From assembly GCA_008974855.1 (NCBI GenBank), contig BFAR01000025.1, forward strand, positions 1 to 13,275: a stretch of DNA of 13,275 nucleotides, written 5' to 3'. Shown in pieces: positions 1-6,716 of the stretch. Below the pieces are notes generated by a model. The model searched no databases, was not told where the DNA came from, and saw only the letters and a list, made by a program, of their open reading frames with translations. Position 1 is the first letter of the stretch. The number at the start of each line of letters is the position of its first letter. The translations under genes and the position numbers were made by a program. The DNA is from an archaeon MnTg01. GTDB lineage: Archaea; Thermoproteota; Nitrososphaeria; Nitrososphaerales; Nitrosopumilaceae.

Positions 1-274
1 CTATTATTTCACGAGCTGATTTTCTATTTTCAAAATAAGGACTAATCAAAGAAACACTTACTGGAACATTATGTTTCAAAAGAAGCTTTGCCAAATGAGC
101 AACTTTCCTATTATGTTCATTTCTACCTTCACGAGAAAAGTCCTTTGGAGATAACCATTCACGGAGCTCATCCCCATCTAAAACTGCTAAATTGGGAACA
201 ATTTCCTGAAGTTTACGTGCTATTGAAGTTTTTCCTGAACATGGTAATCCAGTCATCCATAAAACAAAGCTCAT
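1..274 (-). CDS. cysC: Adenylylsulfate (APS) kinase, 3' part cut off by the window edge
   Basis: The visible 91 N-terminal codons read from ATG at 274 leftwards and stay open to the edge. APS kinase phosphorylates adenylylsulfate with ATP to give PAPS, for sulfate assimilation or sulfation. Seen: a P-loop GLPCSGKTS at residues 9-17, the LDGDELR strand at 32-38, the APS-binding stretch FSREGRNEHNR at 46-56, and the later VSLISPYFENR motif; these four occur in this order in CysC proteins. The full family length is about 170-200 residues, so roughly half is missing here. A TATA-like box on the minus strand at 300-307 lies 29 nt from the ATG, which fits a leaderless transcript. Phosphoglucose/phosphomannose isomerase lies upstream on the same strand, so a surface-sugar or sulfation role is possible but is inference. 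Confidence 0.9.
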   Translation of the reverse strand, partial: MSFVLWMTGLPCSGKTSIARKLQEIVPNLAVLDGDELREWLSPKDFSREGRNEHNRKVAHLAKLLLKHNVPVSVSLISPYFENRKSAREII

Positions 275-299
275 TTTCTAAATTCTTTTTCATTTTTCC

Positions 300-307
300 T
301 TATATTT
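300..307 (-). promoter_or_regulatory. TATA box of the APS kinase gene
   Basis: Minus-strand AAATATAA is centred 29 nt upstream of the ATG at 274. This is the archaeal TATA-to-TSS spacing, so the mRNA would start at or next to the start codon. It lies in the 69-bp gap after the isomerase gene, so the kinase need not be co-transcribed with it. Confidence 0.5.
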
Positions 308-343
308 CTGATTCTATTAAATCTGGTTAACAAAATATGTCAT

Positions 344-1375
344 TTACAATTTCTTTTTAATAAAATCAATTGATGAAATTGGGGTGGGATCAATTTTATT
401 TAAAACTGCATGATAAATGGAAGCGTAATCAAGAAGATAAATCATATTAATTAATTTCGATAAAATATTTCCTTTAATTGAATTTATTTCTCTATAGTCT
501 ATATTATTTTCTTTAAAATACTCCTTCAAAATTTCCCATCTTTCTTTTGTTTTTGTGTAATCATCTTCTCCTCGTAACAAAATTGGTTGAACAATTGAAG
601 GTTTTTCCCATGAAATAATTCCATTATGAGATGCCTCAAGTACTTCCTCCGATATGGCATGTATTTTTGCATTTTCTTGAAGCGAATTTTTGAATCTAAT
701 TGCAGCAGCTTGTAATCCCCAAGGATAGTAAATCATTGGAATTCCTTTTATCCATTCGGCTAACTTCAATGATGAATTATCATCTGTTAGATTTTCCGAA
801 GAAATATTTTTACAAATAATTTCAAGTTGATTGATTGATTCGTTGATATCTTGTTTTTCAATAGGTAACATGGGTTCTAATACCTTTAACATTGAATACA
901 AAAATTCTGTAAAGGATGCTCTTGGTGAAAGGTGCTGTTGTATTTTTCTATAGTTAATATTATTTTTAAAACAATAATCTTCAATCTTACCTCCAGATGA
1001 AAATGAAAAAATTTTACAATCCAATTTTTTTGCAGATTCAAGAACAGTTAAGGTTTCTACAGTGTCTCCAGACACACTCACGGGAATAACAACAGTATTA
1101 GTATCAACAGTTTTTGGCAAAAGATATCCCTTTACGAGAGTAATGTGTACATTTGTTTTTGATAGGATTGATGAAAAAATGTCACCTAATGCACCAGAAC
1201 CACCCATTCCTGCAAATACAATGTGTTCGATATTTTTGAATTCTACAGGCTCTAAATCTGCATTATAAGCATTTTTAGCAATTTCAGGCCAACTATCATA
1301 AATGGCGTACATTTTCTTCATATCATATTTGTTTAAGGTTTCAATATCAAGCAAGTATTTTTCATGATTTTTCAT
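344..1375 (-). CDS. Bifunctional phosphoglucose/phosphomannose isomerase (SIS family)
   Basis: 343 residues, interconverting glucose-6-P or mannose-6-P with fructose-6-P in the cytosol; in archaea of this kind it serves gluconeogenesis and sugar-nucleotide supply. Two SIS (sugar isomerase) domains are visible. Residue numbers here count from the ATG at 1375. The first domain has GMGGSGALGD (about 56-65) and the phosphate-binding loop VSVSGDTVETL (about 99-109; most relatives have SGNTEET). SPRASF follows at about 150-155, and the catalytic segment ISEEVLEASHNGI supplies the Glu and His expected in the PGI/PMI family. The C-terminal DPTPISSIDFIK also matches family ends. I chose ATG at 1375; an in-frame TTG lies at 1381. 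The gene is divergent from mtnA and may share its TATA element. Confidence 0.88.
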   Translation of the reverse strand: MKNHEKYLLDIETLNKYDMKKMYAIYDSWPEIAKNAYNADLEPVEFKNIEHIVFAGMGGSGALGDIFSSILSKTNVHITLVKGYLLPKTVDTNTVVIPVSVSGDTVETLTVLESAKKLDCKIFSFSSGGKIEDYCFKNNINYRKIQQHLSPRASFTEFLYSMLKVLEPMLPIEKQDINESINQLEIICKNISSENLTDDNSSLKLAEWIKGIPMIYYPWGLQAAAIRFKNSLQENAKIHAISEEVLEASHNGIISWEKPSIVQPILLRGEDDYTKTKERWEILKEYFKENNIDYREINSIKGNILSKLINMIYLLDYASIYHAVLNKIDPTPISSIDFIKKKL

Positions 1376-1411
1376 TATCAATATAACACTTCACAAAAAA
1401 TCCAGATTCAT

Positions 1412-1421
1412 TTTAAATATA
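1412..1421 (+). promoter_or_regulatory. TATA box of mtnA, possibly shared with the divergent isomerase gene
   Basis: The sequence tttaaatata is centred 28-29 nt upstream of the TTG at 1445, the right distance for a leaderless mtnA transcript starting on that TTG. Read on the minus strand it is tatatttaaa, also a good TATA element, 41 nt from the isomerase ATG at 1375, which would give a leader of about 14 nt. No other AT-rich box of similar quality lies between the two genes. Confidence 0.5.
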
Positions 1422-1444
1422 GTGCAGATTCGATAGTATCACTA

Positions 1445-2506
1445 TTGACAAAAGAAAATACTGCCATTCATTCATCTCTAAAAACCATTGAATGGAAAGA
1501 TAACAAACTCATTATGATTGACCAAACAAAATTACCAAATGAATTAATTTTTGTTGAATTTACAGACTACAATCAAGTTGCAAATGCAATAAAGACTATG
1601 GTTGTTCGTGGAGCTCCTGCAATTGGAGTATCTGGTGCTTTTGGTTTGGCTCTGGCTGCATTACAAAGTTCTGTCACTACCAAAGAAGAACTCATACGAG
1701 AACTTGAAATCGCAAAAAAAATCCTTTTTGAAACTAGACCAACAGCTGTAAACTTGAAATGGGGATTAGAAGCAATCATGAAGGTTGCAAATACCGGAAC
1801 TACTGTAACAGAAATTAAAGAATCAGTGGTACAAACTGCCAAGAAGATGGCAGAAGATGATGTTCAAATCAATATGGCTATGGGAAAACATGGTTCAGAA
1901 CTATTTAACGACAATGATACTATAATGACTCATTGTAATGCAGGAGCTTTGGCAACAGTAGCTTACGGTACAGCCTTGGGTGTTATTCGTGCAACAAAAG
2001 ATAGCGGAAAAAACATCAAAGTCATTGCTACAGAAACAAGACCAGTTCAACAGGGTTCACGGCTAACAGCTTTTGAATTAAAACATGATGGAATAGATGT
2101 TAGTTTGATTCCAGATACTGCAGTTGGTTATACCATGGCTAAAGGATTAGTAAATAAGATAATAGTAGGAGCAGATAGAGTATTACGTACTGGTCATGTA
2201 TTTAATAAAATTGGTACCTATCAAATTGCATTAATTGCAAAACAACATGGAATTCCATTTTATGTAGCATCTCCTCTTTCAACATTTGATATGAAAAGTA
2301 ATCCTGAGGATGTAGTAATTGAACATCGAAATGGTAGCGAAGTAACCGGGATTGGTGATAAAAAAACCGCCCCCGAAGGAATTAATGTAATTAATCCAGC
2401 GTTTGATATGACTACTCCAGAATTAATTTCAGGCATAATAACAGAAAAAGGCGTGGCTAGAGCCCCCTATGAAGAATCTATCAAAAAATTATTTGAAGCT
2501 AATTAA
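1445..2506 (+). CDS. mtnA: S-methyl-5-thioribose-1-phosphate isomerase (aIF-2B/MtnA family)
   Basis: 353 residues from a TTG start. The enzyme converts methylthioribose-1-P to methylthioribulose-1-P in salvage of methylthioadenosine. Seen: MVVRGAPAIGVSGAFGLALA, THCNAGALATVAYGTALGV with Cys164, ATETRPVQQGSRLTAFEL, IVGADRV with Asp244, and NKIGTYQIALIAKQHGIPFY. Cys164 and Asp244 match the catalytic pair known in Bacillus MtnA (Cys160/Asp240). Length and motifs separate it from the shorter archaeal ribose-1,5-bisphosphate isomerases and from true aIF-2B subunits. The frame is open from 1364, but a start there would overlap the divergent isomerase gene. The TTG at 1445 lies just ahead of the family's N-terminal segment (LKTIEWKD) and 28 nt after a TATA box; the first ATG, at 1514, would cut that segment off. 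Confidence 0.88.
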   Translation: MTKENTAIHSSLKTIEWKDNKLIMIDQTKLPNELIFVEFTDYNQVANAIKTMVVRGAPAIGVSGAFGLALAALQSSVTTKEELIRELEIAKKILFETRPTAVNLKWGLEAIMKVANTGTTVTEIKESVVQTAKKMAEDDVQINMAMGKHGSELFNDNDTIMTHCNAGALATVAYGTALGVIRATKDSGKNIKVIATETRPVQQGSRLTAFELKHDGIDVSLIPDTAVGYTMAKGLVNKIIVGADRVLRTGHVFNKIGTYQIALIAKQHGIPFYVASPLSTFDMKSNPEDVVIEHRNGSEVTGIGDKKTAPEGINVINPAFDMTTPELISGIITEKGVARAPYEESIKKLFEAN

Positions 2507-2513
2507 TAGAAAG

Positions 2514-2522
2514 TTTTTATTG
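2514..2522 (+). promoter_or_regulatory. Weak TATA-like box before the MIP18-PqqD gene
   Basis: The sequence tttttattg is centred 28 nt upstream of the ATG at 2546, in the 39-bp gap after mtnA. It is T-rich and weaker than other boxes in the window, so co-transcription with mtnA is equally possible. The same T-run could terminate mtnA transcripts. Confidence 0.3.
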
Positions 2523-2545
2523 TTTTTTTGTTAGTTTCTATCATC

Positions 2546-3187
2546 ATGAGCAATGTTACATCTGAAGCAATTAGAGATTCACTAAAACAATGTATGGATC
2601 CAGAGGTTCCACTCAATATTGTGGATATGGGATTAATCTATGGAATCGATGTAGCTGATAATGACGATGTAAATATCAAAATGACTATGACTACTCAAGG
2701 CTGTCCATTACATGAAACTCTTGTACAAGATGTTACAAGATATGCTAAAAAAGTTCCTGGTGTAAATAATGTTAAAGTCGATATCGTTTGGGATCCTCCT
2801 TGGTCAATGGATAAAATGTCTGATGAAGCTAAAGCCACACTAAAAAATATGGGAGCAGGCATGTCAACTCCTGCGCCTATTGATTATGAAACTGCTCTTC
2901 CACAAGGAGTTGGAAAGTTAGTAAAACAAGAAGACGGTTCTATAGTATTAGCTAATGAACATGATCAGGGATTTATGGTAAATGAAGCAATTGTAGAATT
3001 TTGGAAATCATGTAATGGAAACCGAAAGATTACTGAACTTGTAGAAATTTTTGCTCAACAAACTGGTTTGCAAAGAAATCAAGTTGAAAAAGAAGTAATG
3101 CAACTAGTTAAACAATTAACTGATGGTGGATTAATTATTATTCCTAATCAACCAGAAGCTCCTAACGTTGAATTTAAGAAAAATTAA
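2546..3187 (+). CDS. MIP18/SufT-like (DUF59) protein fused to a PqqD-like domain
   Basis: 213 residues from ATG at 2546 (frame open from a TTG at 2528). The N-terminal part, about 1-100, is a MIP18 family domain (DUF59), linked in other organisms to iron-sulfur cluster maturation. Seen: CMDPEVPLNIVDMGLIYGI (16-34), TTQGCPLHETL with Cys53, and VWDPPWS (81-87). After a linker of about 25 residues comes a second domain, about 125-200, with the PqqD pattern: VLANEHDQGFMVNEAIVEF, then SCNGNRKITELVEIFA, then a helix ending LTDGGLII. PqqD-like domains bind peptides for radical SAM partners, but they also occur in unrelated proteins. Likely cytosolic and possibly an Fe-S or metal-centre assembly factor; the client is unknown. 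It converges on the SDR gene with only 2 bp between stop codons. Confidence 0.82.
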   Translation: MSNVTSEAIRDSLKQCMDPEVPLNIVDMGLIYGIDVADNDDVNIKMTMTTQGCPLHETLVQDVTRYAKKVPGVNNVKVDIVWDPPWSMDKMSDEAKATLKNMGAGMSTPAPIDYETALPQGVGKLVKQEDGSIVLANEHDQGFMVNEAIVEFWKSCNGNRKITELVEIFAQQTGLQRNQVEKEVMQLVKQLTDGGLIIIPNQPEAPNVEFKKN

Positions 3188-3189
3188 TT

Positions 3190-3837
3190 TTAGTATACAA
3201 AACTTGATGCAGCACCATCAAAATTAATCACTACGCCTGATAGATACTTTATTTTATTTTCAACTATAGATTTTACAAAATTTCCAATTTCATTTGGTTC
3301 TCCAAGTCTTTTCATTGGAAGTGTTTTTTTGTATTCTTCTATGTTATCAATAAGCTCTCTTGTTCTATCAGTGTTTATTGGTCCAGGTGCTATATTGATA
3401 CAGCTAATATTTTTCTCAGCATAGGATTTGCTTAGGATTTTAAATACACTTGCAAAAGCAGAACGATATGCACTTGAAATGACTAATTTTGGATTAGGTT
3501 CTTTAATTACACTTGAAGATATAAGAAAAATATATCCTCCATCATTTATCTTAATTTTTTGTAAAATCATACAAAATCCTAAAAAAAGTTGATTATGATA
3601 TTTTAACCAATCTTCTTGTGTAACTGAAAAAAATTCTTTTGCAGGTGGACCGCCAGTATTCAAAACTAAAACATCTGTTTCATTGTGATTTTGAACAAAT
3701 TCCTTAACATTATTGAGATCTGATGTATCCAATTCTTTTTTTGATGTGGCAATCACATCAAACCCAATAGAACTTAAAGAATTAGAAATAGCCTTACCAA
3801 TTCCTCTGGAGCCTCCTATAACAATAGCTTTTGTCAT
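3190..3837 (-). CDS. Atypical short-chain dehydrogenase/reductase (SDR)
   Basis: 215 residues with a Rossmann fold of SDR type. Seen: the dinucleotide-binding motif GGSRGIG (8-14), NTGGPP at 60-65 in place of the usual NNAG, a serine run ISSS at 106-109, and the post-catalytic IAPGPINTDRTREL. The usual YxxxK active site is not intact: Tyr124 is present, but position 128 is Phe where Lys is expected. The NTGGPP signature and the PGPINTDR segment match an annotated SDR subgroup, often named 3-oxoacyl-ACP reductase-like, that is known to lack a perfect catalytic tetrad, so this is probably not decay. The substrate cannot be told from sequence. The ATG at 3837 lies 28-29 nt after a TATA box at 3861-3870. 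The last codons overlap nothing, but the 3' end abuts the convergent MIP18 gene. Confidence 0.78.
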   Translation of the reverse strand: MTKAIVIGGSRGIGKAISNSLSSIGFDVIATSKKELDTSDLNNVKEFVQNHNETDVLVLNTGGPPAKEFFSVTQEDWLKYHNQLFLGFCMILQKIKINDGGYIFLISSSVIKEPNPKLVISSAYRSAFASVFKILSKSYAEKNISCINIAPGPINTDRTRELIDNIEEYKKTLPMKRLGEPNEIGNFVKSIVENKIKYLSGVVINFDGAASSFVY

Positions 3838-3860
3838 GTATAGAAATAGAATAAAATCTC

Positions 3861-3870
3861 TAAATTAAAT
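3861..3870 (-). promoter_or_regulatory. TATA box of the SDR gene
   Basis: Minus-strand ATTTAATTTA is centred about 29 nt upstream of the ATG at 3837, consistent with a leaderless transcript. It sits in the 98-bp gap between the SDR gene and the 3' end of the DegT aminotransferase gene. Confidence 0.5.
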
Positions 3871-3925
3871 TTATTATACTCATAATAGTAATATCTTTTT
3901 ATTTAATTCATTTTAGAAATCTTTC

Positions 3926-3931
3926 AAAAAA
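3926..3931 (-). terminator. Oligo-T terminator after the DegT aminotransferase gene
   Basis: Six T on the minus strand start 5 nt after the TAA stop of the aminotransferase gene. Archaeal termination commonly uses oligo-T runs of this size without a stem-loop. It separates this gene from the SDR gene, which has its own TATA box. Confidence 0.4.
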
Positions 3932-3935
3932 TGGG

Positions 3936-5027
3936 TTATCTGGTCTCTTTTTCTATAATATTTGCCATATGAACAAGATCTATTTCTCTTACCAATGGTT
4001 GTATTGGTAATGATAGAACATGTGAAGAAGCCCATTCAGTTTCCTTTAGTTTGGTTCTTAATTTGTAATATGGTGTCTTATGTACAGGTATGCCATAATA
4101 AACAGCTGCTCCTATTCCATTTGCATTTAGTTTTTTCATAATTTTATCTCTATTTTTTGTTGAGATTGTGTACAAATACCCATTTCTTTTTTCATATTTT
4201 CTCTCAAATGGAATTTCTAAATCGAAATTAGAAATTAAATCAGTTAATTTTTTAGCGTTTTTCTTTCGTTTATATAAAAATTTTGGCAGCTTTTTAATCT
4301 GTTCCTTTGCAATTGCTGCACTAATCTCAGGCATTCTTAGATTCAATCCAAAAACTGTTGTATCATATCCTTTTATCATGCCATGATTTCTTATCATTAA
4401 CAATTTTTCTCGTATTTTTTTATCATTAGTAACAAGGAATCCTCCTTCCCCTGCAGTTATTACTTTTGCAGGATAAAGACTATAACATCCTATATCTGAA
4501 AATGTTCCTGTATGTTTTCCTTTAAATGTTGAACCTAGAGATTGGGCAGCATCTTCAATTATTTTTAGATTATTTTTCCTTGCAATTTCAATAATTTCCT
4601 CTATGTATGATACATGACCATAGAGATGAACCGGGATTATCACCTTGGTTCTTTTTGTTATCTTTTTTTGAAGGTCTAAAGGATCAATAGTATAGTTATT
4701 TTTAGAAATATCTATAAAAACTGGTTTTGCGCCAGTTGAAACTATTGCATTGGCAGTTGCTACAAAAGTAAAAGACGGTAACAGAACTTCATCTCCCTTC
4801 TTAATATTTAGAGCTAAAAGAGCCGCTTGTAAAGCAGAAGTGCCAGAATTAACTGCAATTGCGTATTTTGATTTAACATACTGAGCAGCAAGTTTTTCAA
4901 ATTCTTGAACAAATTTGCCCCCTAGATTATCTGATGAAGTTAATGAACCAGTCTTTAAAGCAAATGTAACCGACTTAATTTCCTCATCTCCAATAATTGG
5001 AATATTTATTGGAATTTTTATTGACAT
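3936..5027 (-). CDS. DegT/DnrJ/EryC1/StrS family sugar aminotransferase
   Basis: 363 residues, a PLP-dependent enzyme of fold type I that transfers an amino group, usually from glutamate, to a keto-sugar bound to a nucleotide. Seen: VNSGTSALQAALLAL (59-73), GDEVLLPSFTFVATANAI, EDAAQSLGS with PLP-binding Asp159 and Gln162, and SLYPAKVITAGEGG, where Lys188 is the Schiff-base lysine. The C-terminal part has YYGIPVHKTPYY and a closing SLPIQP segment, as in sugar aminotransferases. Length is normal for the family. The likely job is an amino sugar for S-layer or other surface glycans; the exact sugar is not readable. The gene stands alone, with its own TATA box upstream and a T-run after the stop, and is not in an obvious sugar cluster. 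Confidence 0.88.
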   Translation of the reverse strand: MSIKIPINIPIIGDEEIKSVTFALKTGSLTSSDNLGGKFVQEFEKLAAQYVKSKYAIAVNSGTSALQAALLALNIKKGDEVLLPSFTFVATANAIVSTGAKPVFIDISKNNYTIDPLDLQKKITKRTKVIIPVHLYGHVSYIEEIIEIARKNNLKIIEDAAQSLGSTFKGKHTGTFSDIGCYSLYPAKVITAGEGGFLVTNDKKIREKLLMIRNHGMIKGYDTTVFGLNLRMPEISAAIAKEQIKKLPKFLYKRKKNAKKLTDLISNFDLEIPFERKYEKRNGYLYTISTKNRDKIMKKLNANGIGAAVYYGIPVHKTPYYKLRTKLKETEWASSHVLSLPIQPLVREIDLVHMANIIEKETR

Positions 5028-5050
5028 CGAATCAATTGAGTATTATCGAG

Positions 5051-5060
5051 TTTATTAGGT
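5051..5060 (-). promoter_or_regulatory. TATA-like box of the DegT aminotransferase gene
   Basis: Minus-strand ACCTAATAAA is centred about 28 nt from the ATG at 5027, which fits a leaderless start. The match to the archaeal TATA consensus is moderate. Confidence 0.4.
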
Positions 5061-5120
5061 TAATGACATTGAACATTTTATTTTTTTTAAAATATTCATA
5101 ACTTTTGCTTTAATACAACT

Positions 5121-5125
5121 AAAAA
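5121..5125 (-). terminator. Possible oligo-T terminator after the 79-residue gene
   Basis: Five T on the minus strand lie 6 nt after the TAA stop at 5132-5134. The run is short, so this is only suggestive. The rest of the gap 5028-5131 (104 bp, the longest non-coding stretch here) is AT-rich and holds the next promoter; I see nothing else in it. Confidence 0.3.
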
Positions 5126-5131
5126 GTATAA

Positions 5132-5371
5132 TTAGATTTCTTTAATTTCAGTGATTGTTCCCTGAACAGAGTCCATTTTTACTATGGCTTTTTTGTCACC
5201 CCATCCTAATGCCACGTACCAATCCCCTGCATTTTCATCATATTTTGTTTCTAGAGTAGTAATTTTATCTTCAGATATCTTGTAATTTTTAATAATTCCT
5301 GAAATTGCCAACGCAATGGAATCTTTTTCTTTTTCTAGTCTTCGTTTCATCAAACCTATGCCTGGACTCAT
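5132..5371 (-). CDS. Small protein of unknown function, 79 residues
   Basis: I do not recognise a family with confidence. The N-terminal 15 residues are basic and charged (MKRRLEKEKDS from residue 8), followed by an amphipathic helix and then a run of predicted strands: the pattern GDWYVALGWGDKKAIVKMDS then QGTITEIKEI resembles the strand-turn-strand end of a PepSY-like fold, where a final 'D..tG.i' turn is typical. No signal peptide or membrane segment is present, so it should be cytosolic. ATG at 5371 is preferred because a TATA box (minus strand ACTATAATA, 5395-5403) lies 28 nt upstream; a second Met at residue 8 is the alternative. It sits just downstream of the tRNA-Arg gene on the same strand but has its own promoter. 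Confidence 0.6.
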   Translation of the reverse strand: MSPGIGLMKRRLEKEKDSIALAISGIIKNYKISEDKITTLETKYDENAGDWYVALGWGDKKAIVKMDSVQGTITEIKEI

Positions 5372-5394
5372 GTAGTTTCAATTACTCGTTTGTC

Positions 5395-5403
5395 TATTAT
5401 AGT
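5395..5403 (-). promoter_or_regulatory. TATA box of the 79-residue gene
   Basis: Minus-strand ACTATAATA is centred 28 nt from the ATG at 5371. It lies between the tRNA 3' end (5413) and the gene, so the small protein can be made independently of tRNA transcription. Confidence 0.5.
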
Positions 5404-5412
5404 TAATTGAAA

Positions 5413-5486
5413 GGGCTCGGAGGGCTTCGATCCCTCGACCTGGCGGTCCGAAGCCGCCCGCACTGTCCAGACTGTGCAACGAGTCC
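5413..5486 (-). tRNA. tRNA-Arg, anticodon UCG, no intron
   Basis: 74 nt fold as a full cloverleaf on the minus strand. Acceptor strands are GGACTCG and CGAGCCC. The D arm is GCAC/GTGC with loop AGTCTGGACA (A14, G18 G19, A21). The anticodon stem is GGCGG/CCGCC with loop CTTCGGA, giving U33 and anticodon UCG, which reads CGA (Arg). The variable loop is AGGTC, and the T arm is GAGGG/CCCTC with loop ATCGAAG. CCA is not encoded. Two oddities: positions 3 and 70 are A and C, an unpaired step inside the acceptor stem, and position 54 is A where almost all elongator tRNAs have U. G15-C48 and U8-A14 are normal. Minus strand is certain from the D-loop and U33. A TATA box at 5511-5517 lies 28 nt upstream of the 5' end. 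Confidence 0.88.
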
Positions 5487-5497
5487 AAAAAAAGAAG

Positions 5498-5504
5498 AAT
5501 TTAA
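5498..5504 (+). promoter_or_regulatory. TATA box of the class I aminotransferase gene, interlocked with the tRNA promoter
   Basis: The sequence aatttaa is centred 29 nt before the aminotransferase ATG at 5530. The box used by the tRNA lies further towards the aminotransferase (5511-5517), so the two divergent promoters cross each other. Confidence 0.45.
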
Positions 5505-5510
5505 CAGGTC

Positions 5511-5517
5511 TAAATAT
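5511..5517 (-). promoter_or_regulatory. TATA box of the tRNA-Arg gene
   Basis: Minus-strand ATATTTA is centred 28 nt upstream of the tRNA 5' end at 5486. It is only about 16 nt ahead of the aminotransferase ATG on the other strand, too close to serve that gene. Confidence 0.5.
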
Positions 5518-5529
5518 CTGTCTAGATAC

Positions 5530-6705
5530 ATGAAAGTTTCAAAAAAAATTGCAGGTGTTGAATATGCAATACGTGATATTGTCTCTGAAGCAACTAAATT
5601 AGAACAACAAGGAAAAAAAATACAGTATCTAAACATAGGAGATCCTGTAAAATATGGTTTTCAGCCACCTGATAATGTAAAAGAAGCGCTGATTAAAGCA
5701 ATTCAAAATGGTGAAAATTATTATGCTCCTTCTGAAGGATTACCAGAGCTTAGAGAAGCAATAGCACAAAAAGAACACAACAAAGGTCTTTCCGTATCAG
5801 CAGATGATATACTAGTAACGAATGGAATTTCTGAAGGACTAGACATGGTAATGTCCTCAATTGTTGAAGAGAGAGATGAAGTTTTACTTCCAGGACCATA
5901 CTATCCTCCTTATGCGTCATACGTAAGACTGCGTGGTGGTGTTCCTGTAGAGTTTGAGGTTGATATGAATAATTCAACACCTGATATTGATGATATTCGT
6001 TCAAAAATTACTTCAAAAACTATTGCAATTTGTCTAATCAGTCCTAATAATCCAACTGGAGTTGTATTTAATGAAAAAGCTTTAAAGGATTTAGTTGATG
6101 TTGCAAATGAAAACAATCTTTACATTATTTGTGACGAAATTTATGATCAAATTGTATTTGATGAAAAATTTGTAGGAATCGGTAAAGTGGCAGGAAACTC
6201 TCCTGTAATTCTACTAAATGGATTCTCAAAAGTTAATTTGATGACTGGTTGGCGCCTTGGTTATATTGCTTTTAACAATTCACCAGAACTAGAACCATTG
6301 AGGGAAAATTTACCTAAACTTGCTAGAGTTAGAATATCGACGAATTTACCTGTCCAACATGCGGCCTTAGAATCATTACAAGGCCCACAAGATTATATTT
6401 CAAAATTTGTTTCGGAACTAAAAATCAGAAGAGATCTAGCCATTAAAAGACTAAATTCAATGCCAGGACTTTCTTGTTCTAATCCAAGAGGTGCTTTTTA
6501 CGCTTTTCCAAAAATTGAGCAAAGCAAATTTGATACTGACAAGGATTTTGTGATTAATTTGTTAAACTCCAAGGGAGTATTGACTGTACATGGTTCCGGC
6601 TTTGGAACTCAATATGGTAGTGGACATTTTAGATTAGTTTTCCTTCCTGACATAAAGACCCTTGATTCGGCATTAGACAAGATTGAAGAATTTGTTAGCC
6701 AGTAG
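5530..6705 (+). CDS. Class I/II PLP aminotransferase, alanine/aspartate aminotransferase-like
   Basis: 391 residues, fold type I. Seen: LNIGDPVKYGFQPP near 34-47 (substrate entrance), YYAPSEGLPELREAIA, PGPYYPPY at 121-128, SPNNPTG with Asn174, CDEIYD with Asp202 and Tyr205, GFSKVNLMTGWRLGY with Schiff-base Lys234 and Arg242, and a closing FRLVFLPDI segment. Together these fit the archaeal alanine or aspartate aminotransferase group, which moves the amino group between glutamate and alanine or another 2-oxo acid in the cytosol; the exact substrate cannot be read. The frame is open back to 5407, but that stretch is the tRNA gene, so the start is ATG at 5530. It is convergent with the next small membrane gene, with 11 bp between the stops. 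Confidence 0.85.
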   Translation: MKVSKKIAGVEYAIRDIVSEATKLEQQGKKIQYLNIGDPVKYGFQPPDNVKEALIKAIQNGENYYAPSEGLPELREAIAQKEHNKGLSVSADDILVTNGISEGLDMVMSSIVEERDEVLLPGPYYPPYASYVRLRGGVPVEFEVDMNNSTPDIDDIRSKITSKTIAICLISPNNPTGVVFNEKALKDLVDVANENNLYIICDEIYDQIVFDEKFVGIGKVAGNSPVILLNGFSKVNLMTGWRLGYIAFNNSPELEPLRENLPKLARVRISTNLPVQHAALESLQGPQDYISKFVSELKIRRDLAIKRLNSMPGLSCSNPRGAFYAFPKIEQSKFDTDKDFVINLLNSKGVLTVHGSGFGTQYGSGHFRLVFLPDIKTLDSALDKIEEFVSQ

Positions 6706-6716
6706 ACAAAAATAAA

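Noticed and set aside
1364..1444. A longer MtnA N-terminus starting at 1364
   Set aside because: It would overlap the divergent isomerase gene and extend beyond the family N-terminus; the TATA box lies inside it.
1445..2506. Ribose-1,5-bisphosphate isomerase of the archaeal AMP pathway, or an aIF-2B subunit
   Set aside because: The VVRGAPAIGVSG and THCNAGALAT motifs, catalytic Cys164/Asp244 and 353-residue length match MtnA better.
5407..5529. An open frame extending the aminotransferase N-terminus by 41 residues
   Set aside because: It runs over the tRNA-Arg gene and matches no aminotransferase N-terminus.
5403..5636. Minus-strand open frame across the tRNA and the aminotransferase 5' end
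   Set aside because: It is a shadow of a tRNA and a coding gene, with no protein-like composition.
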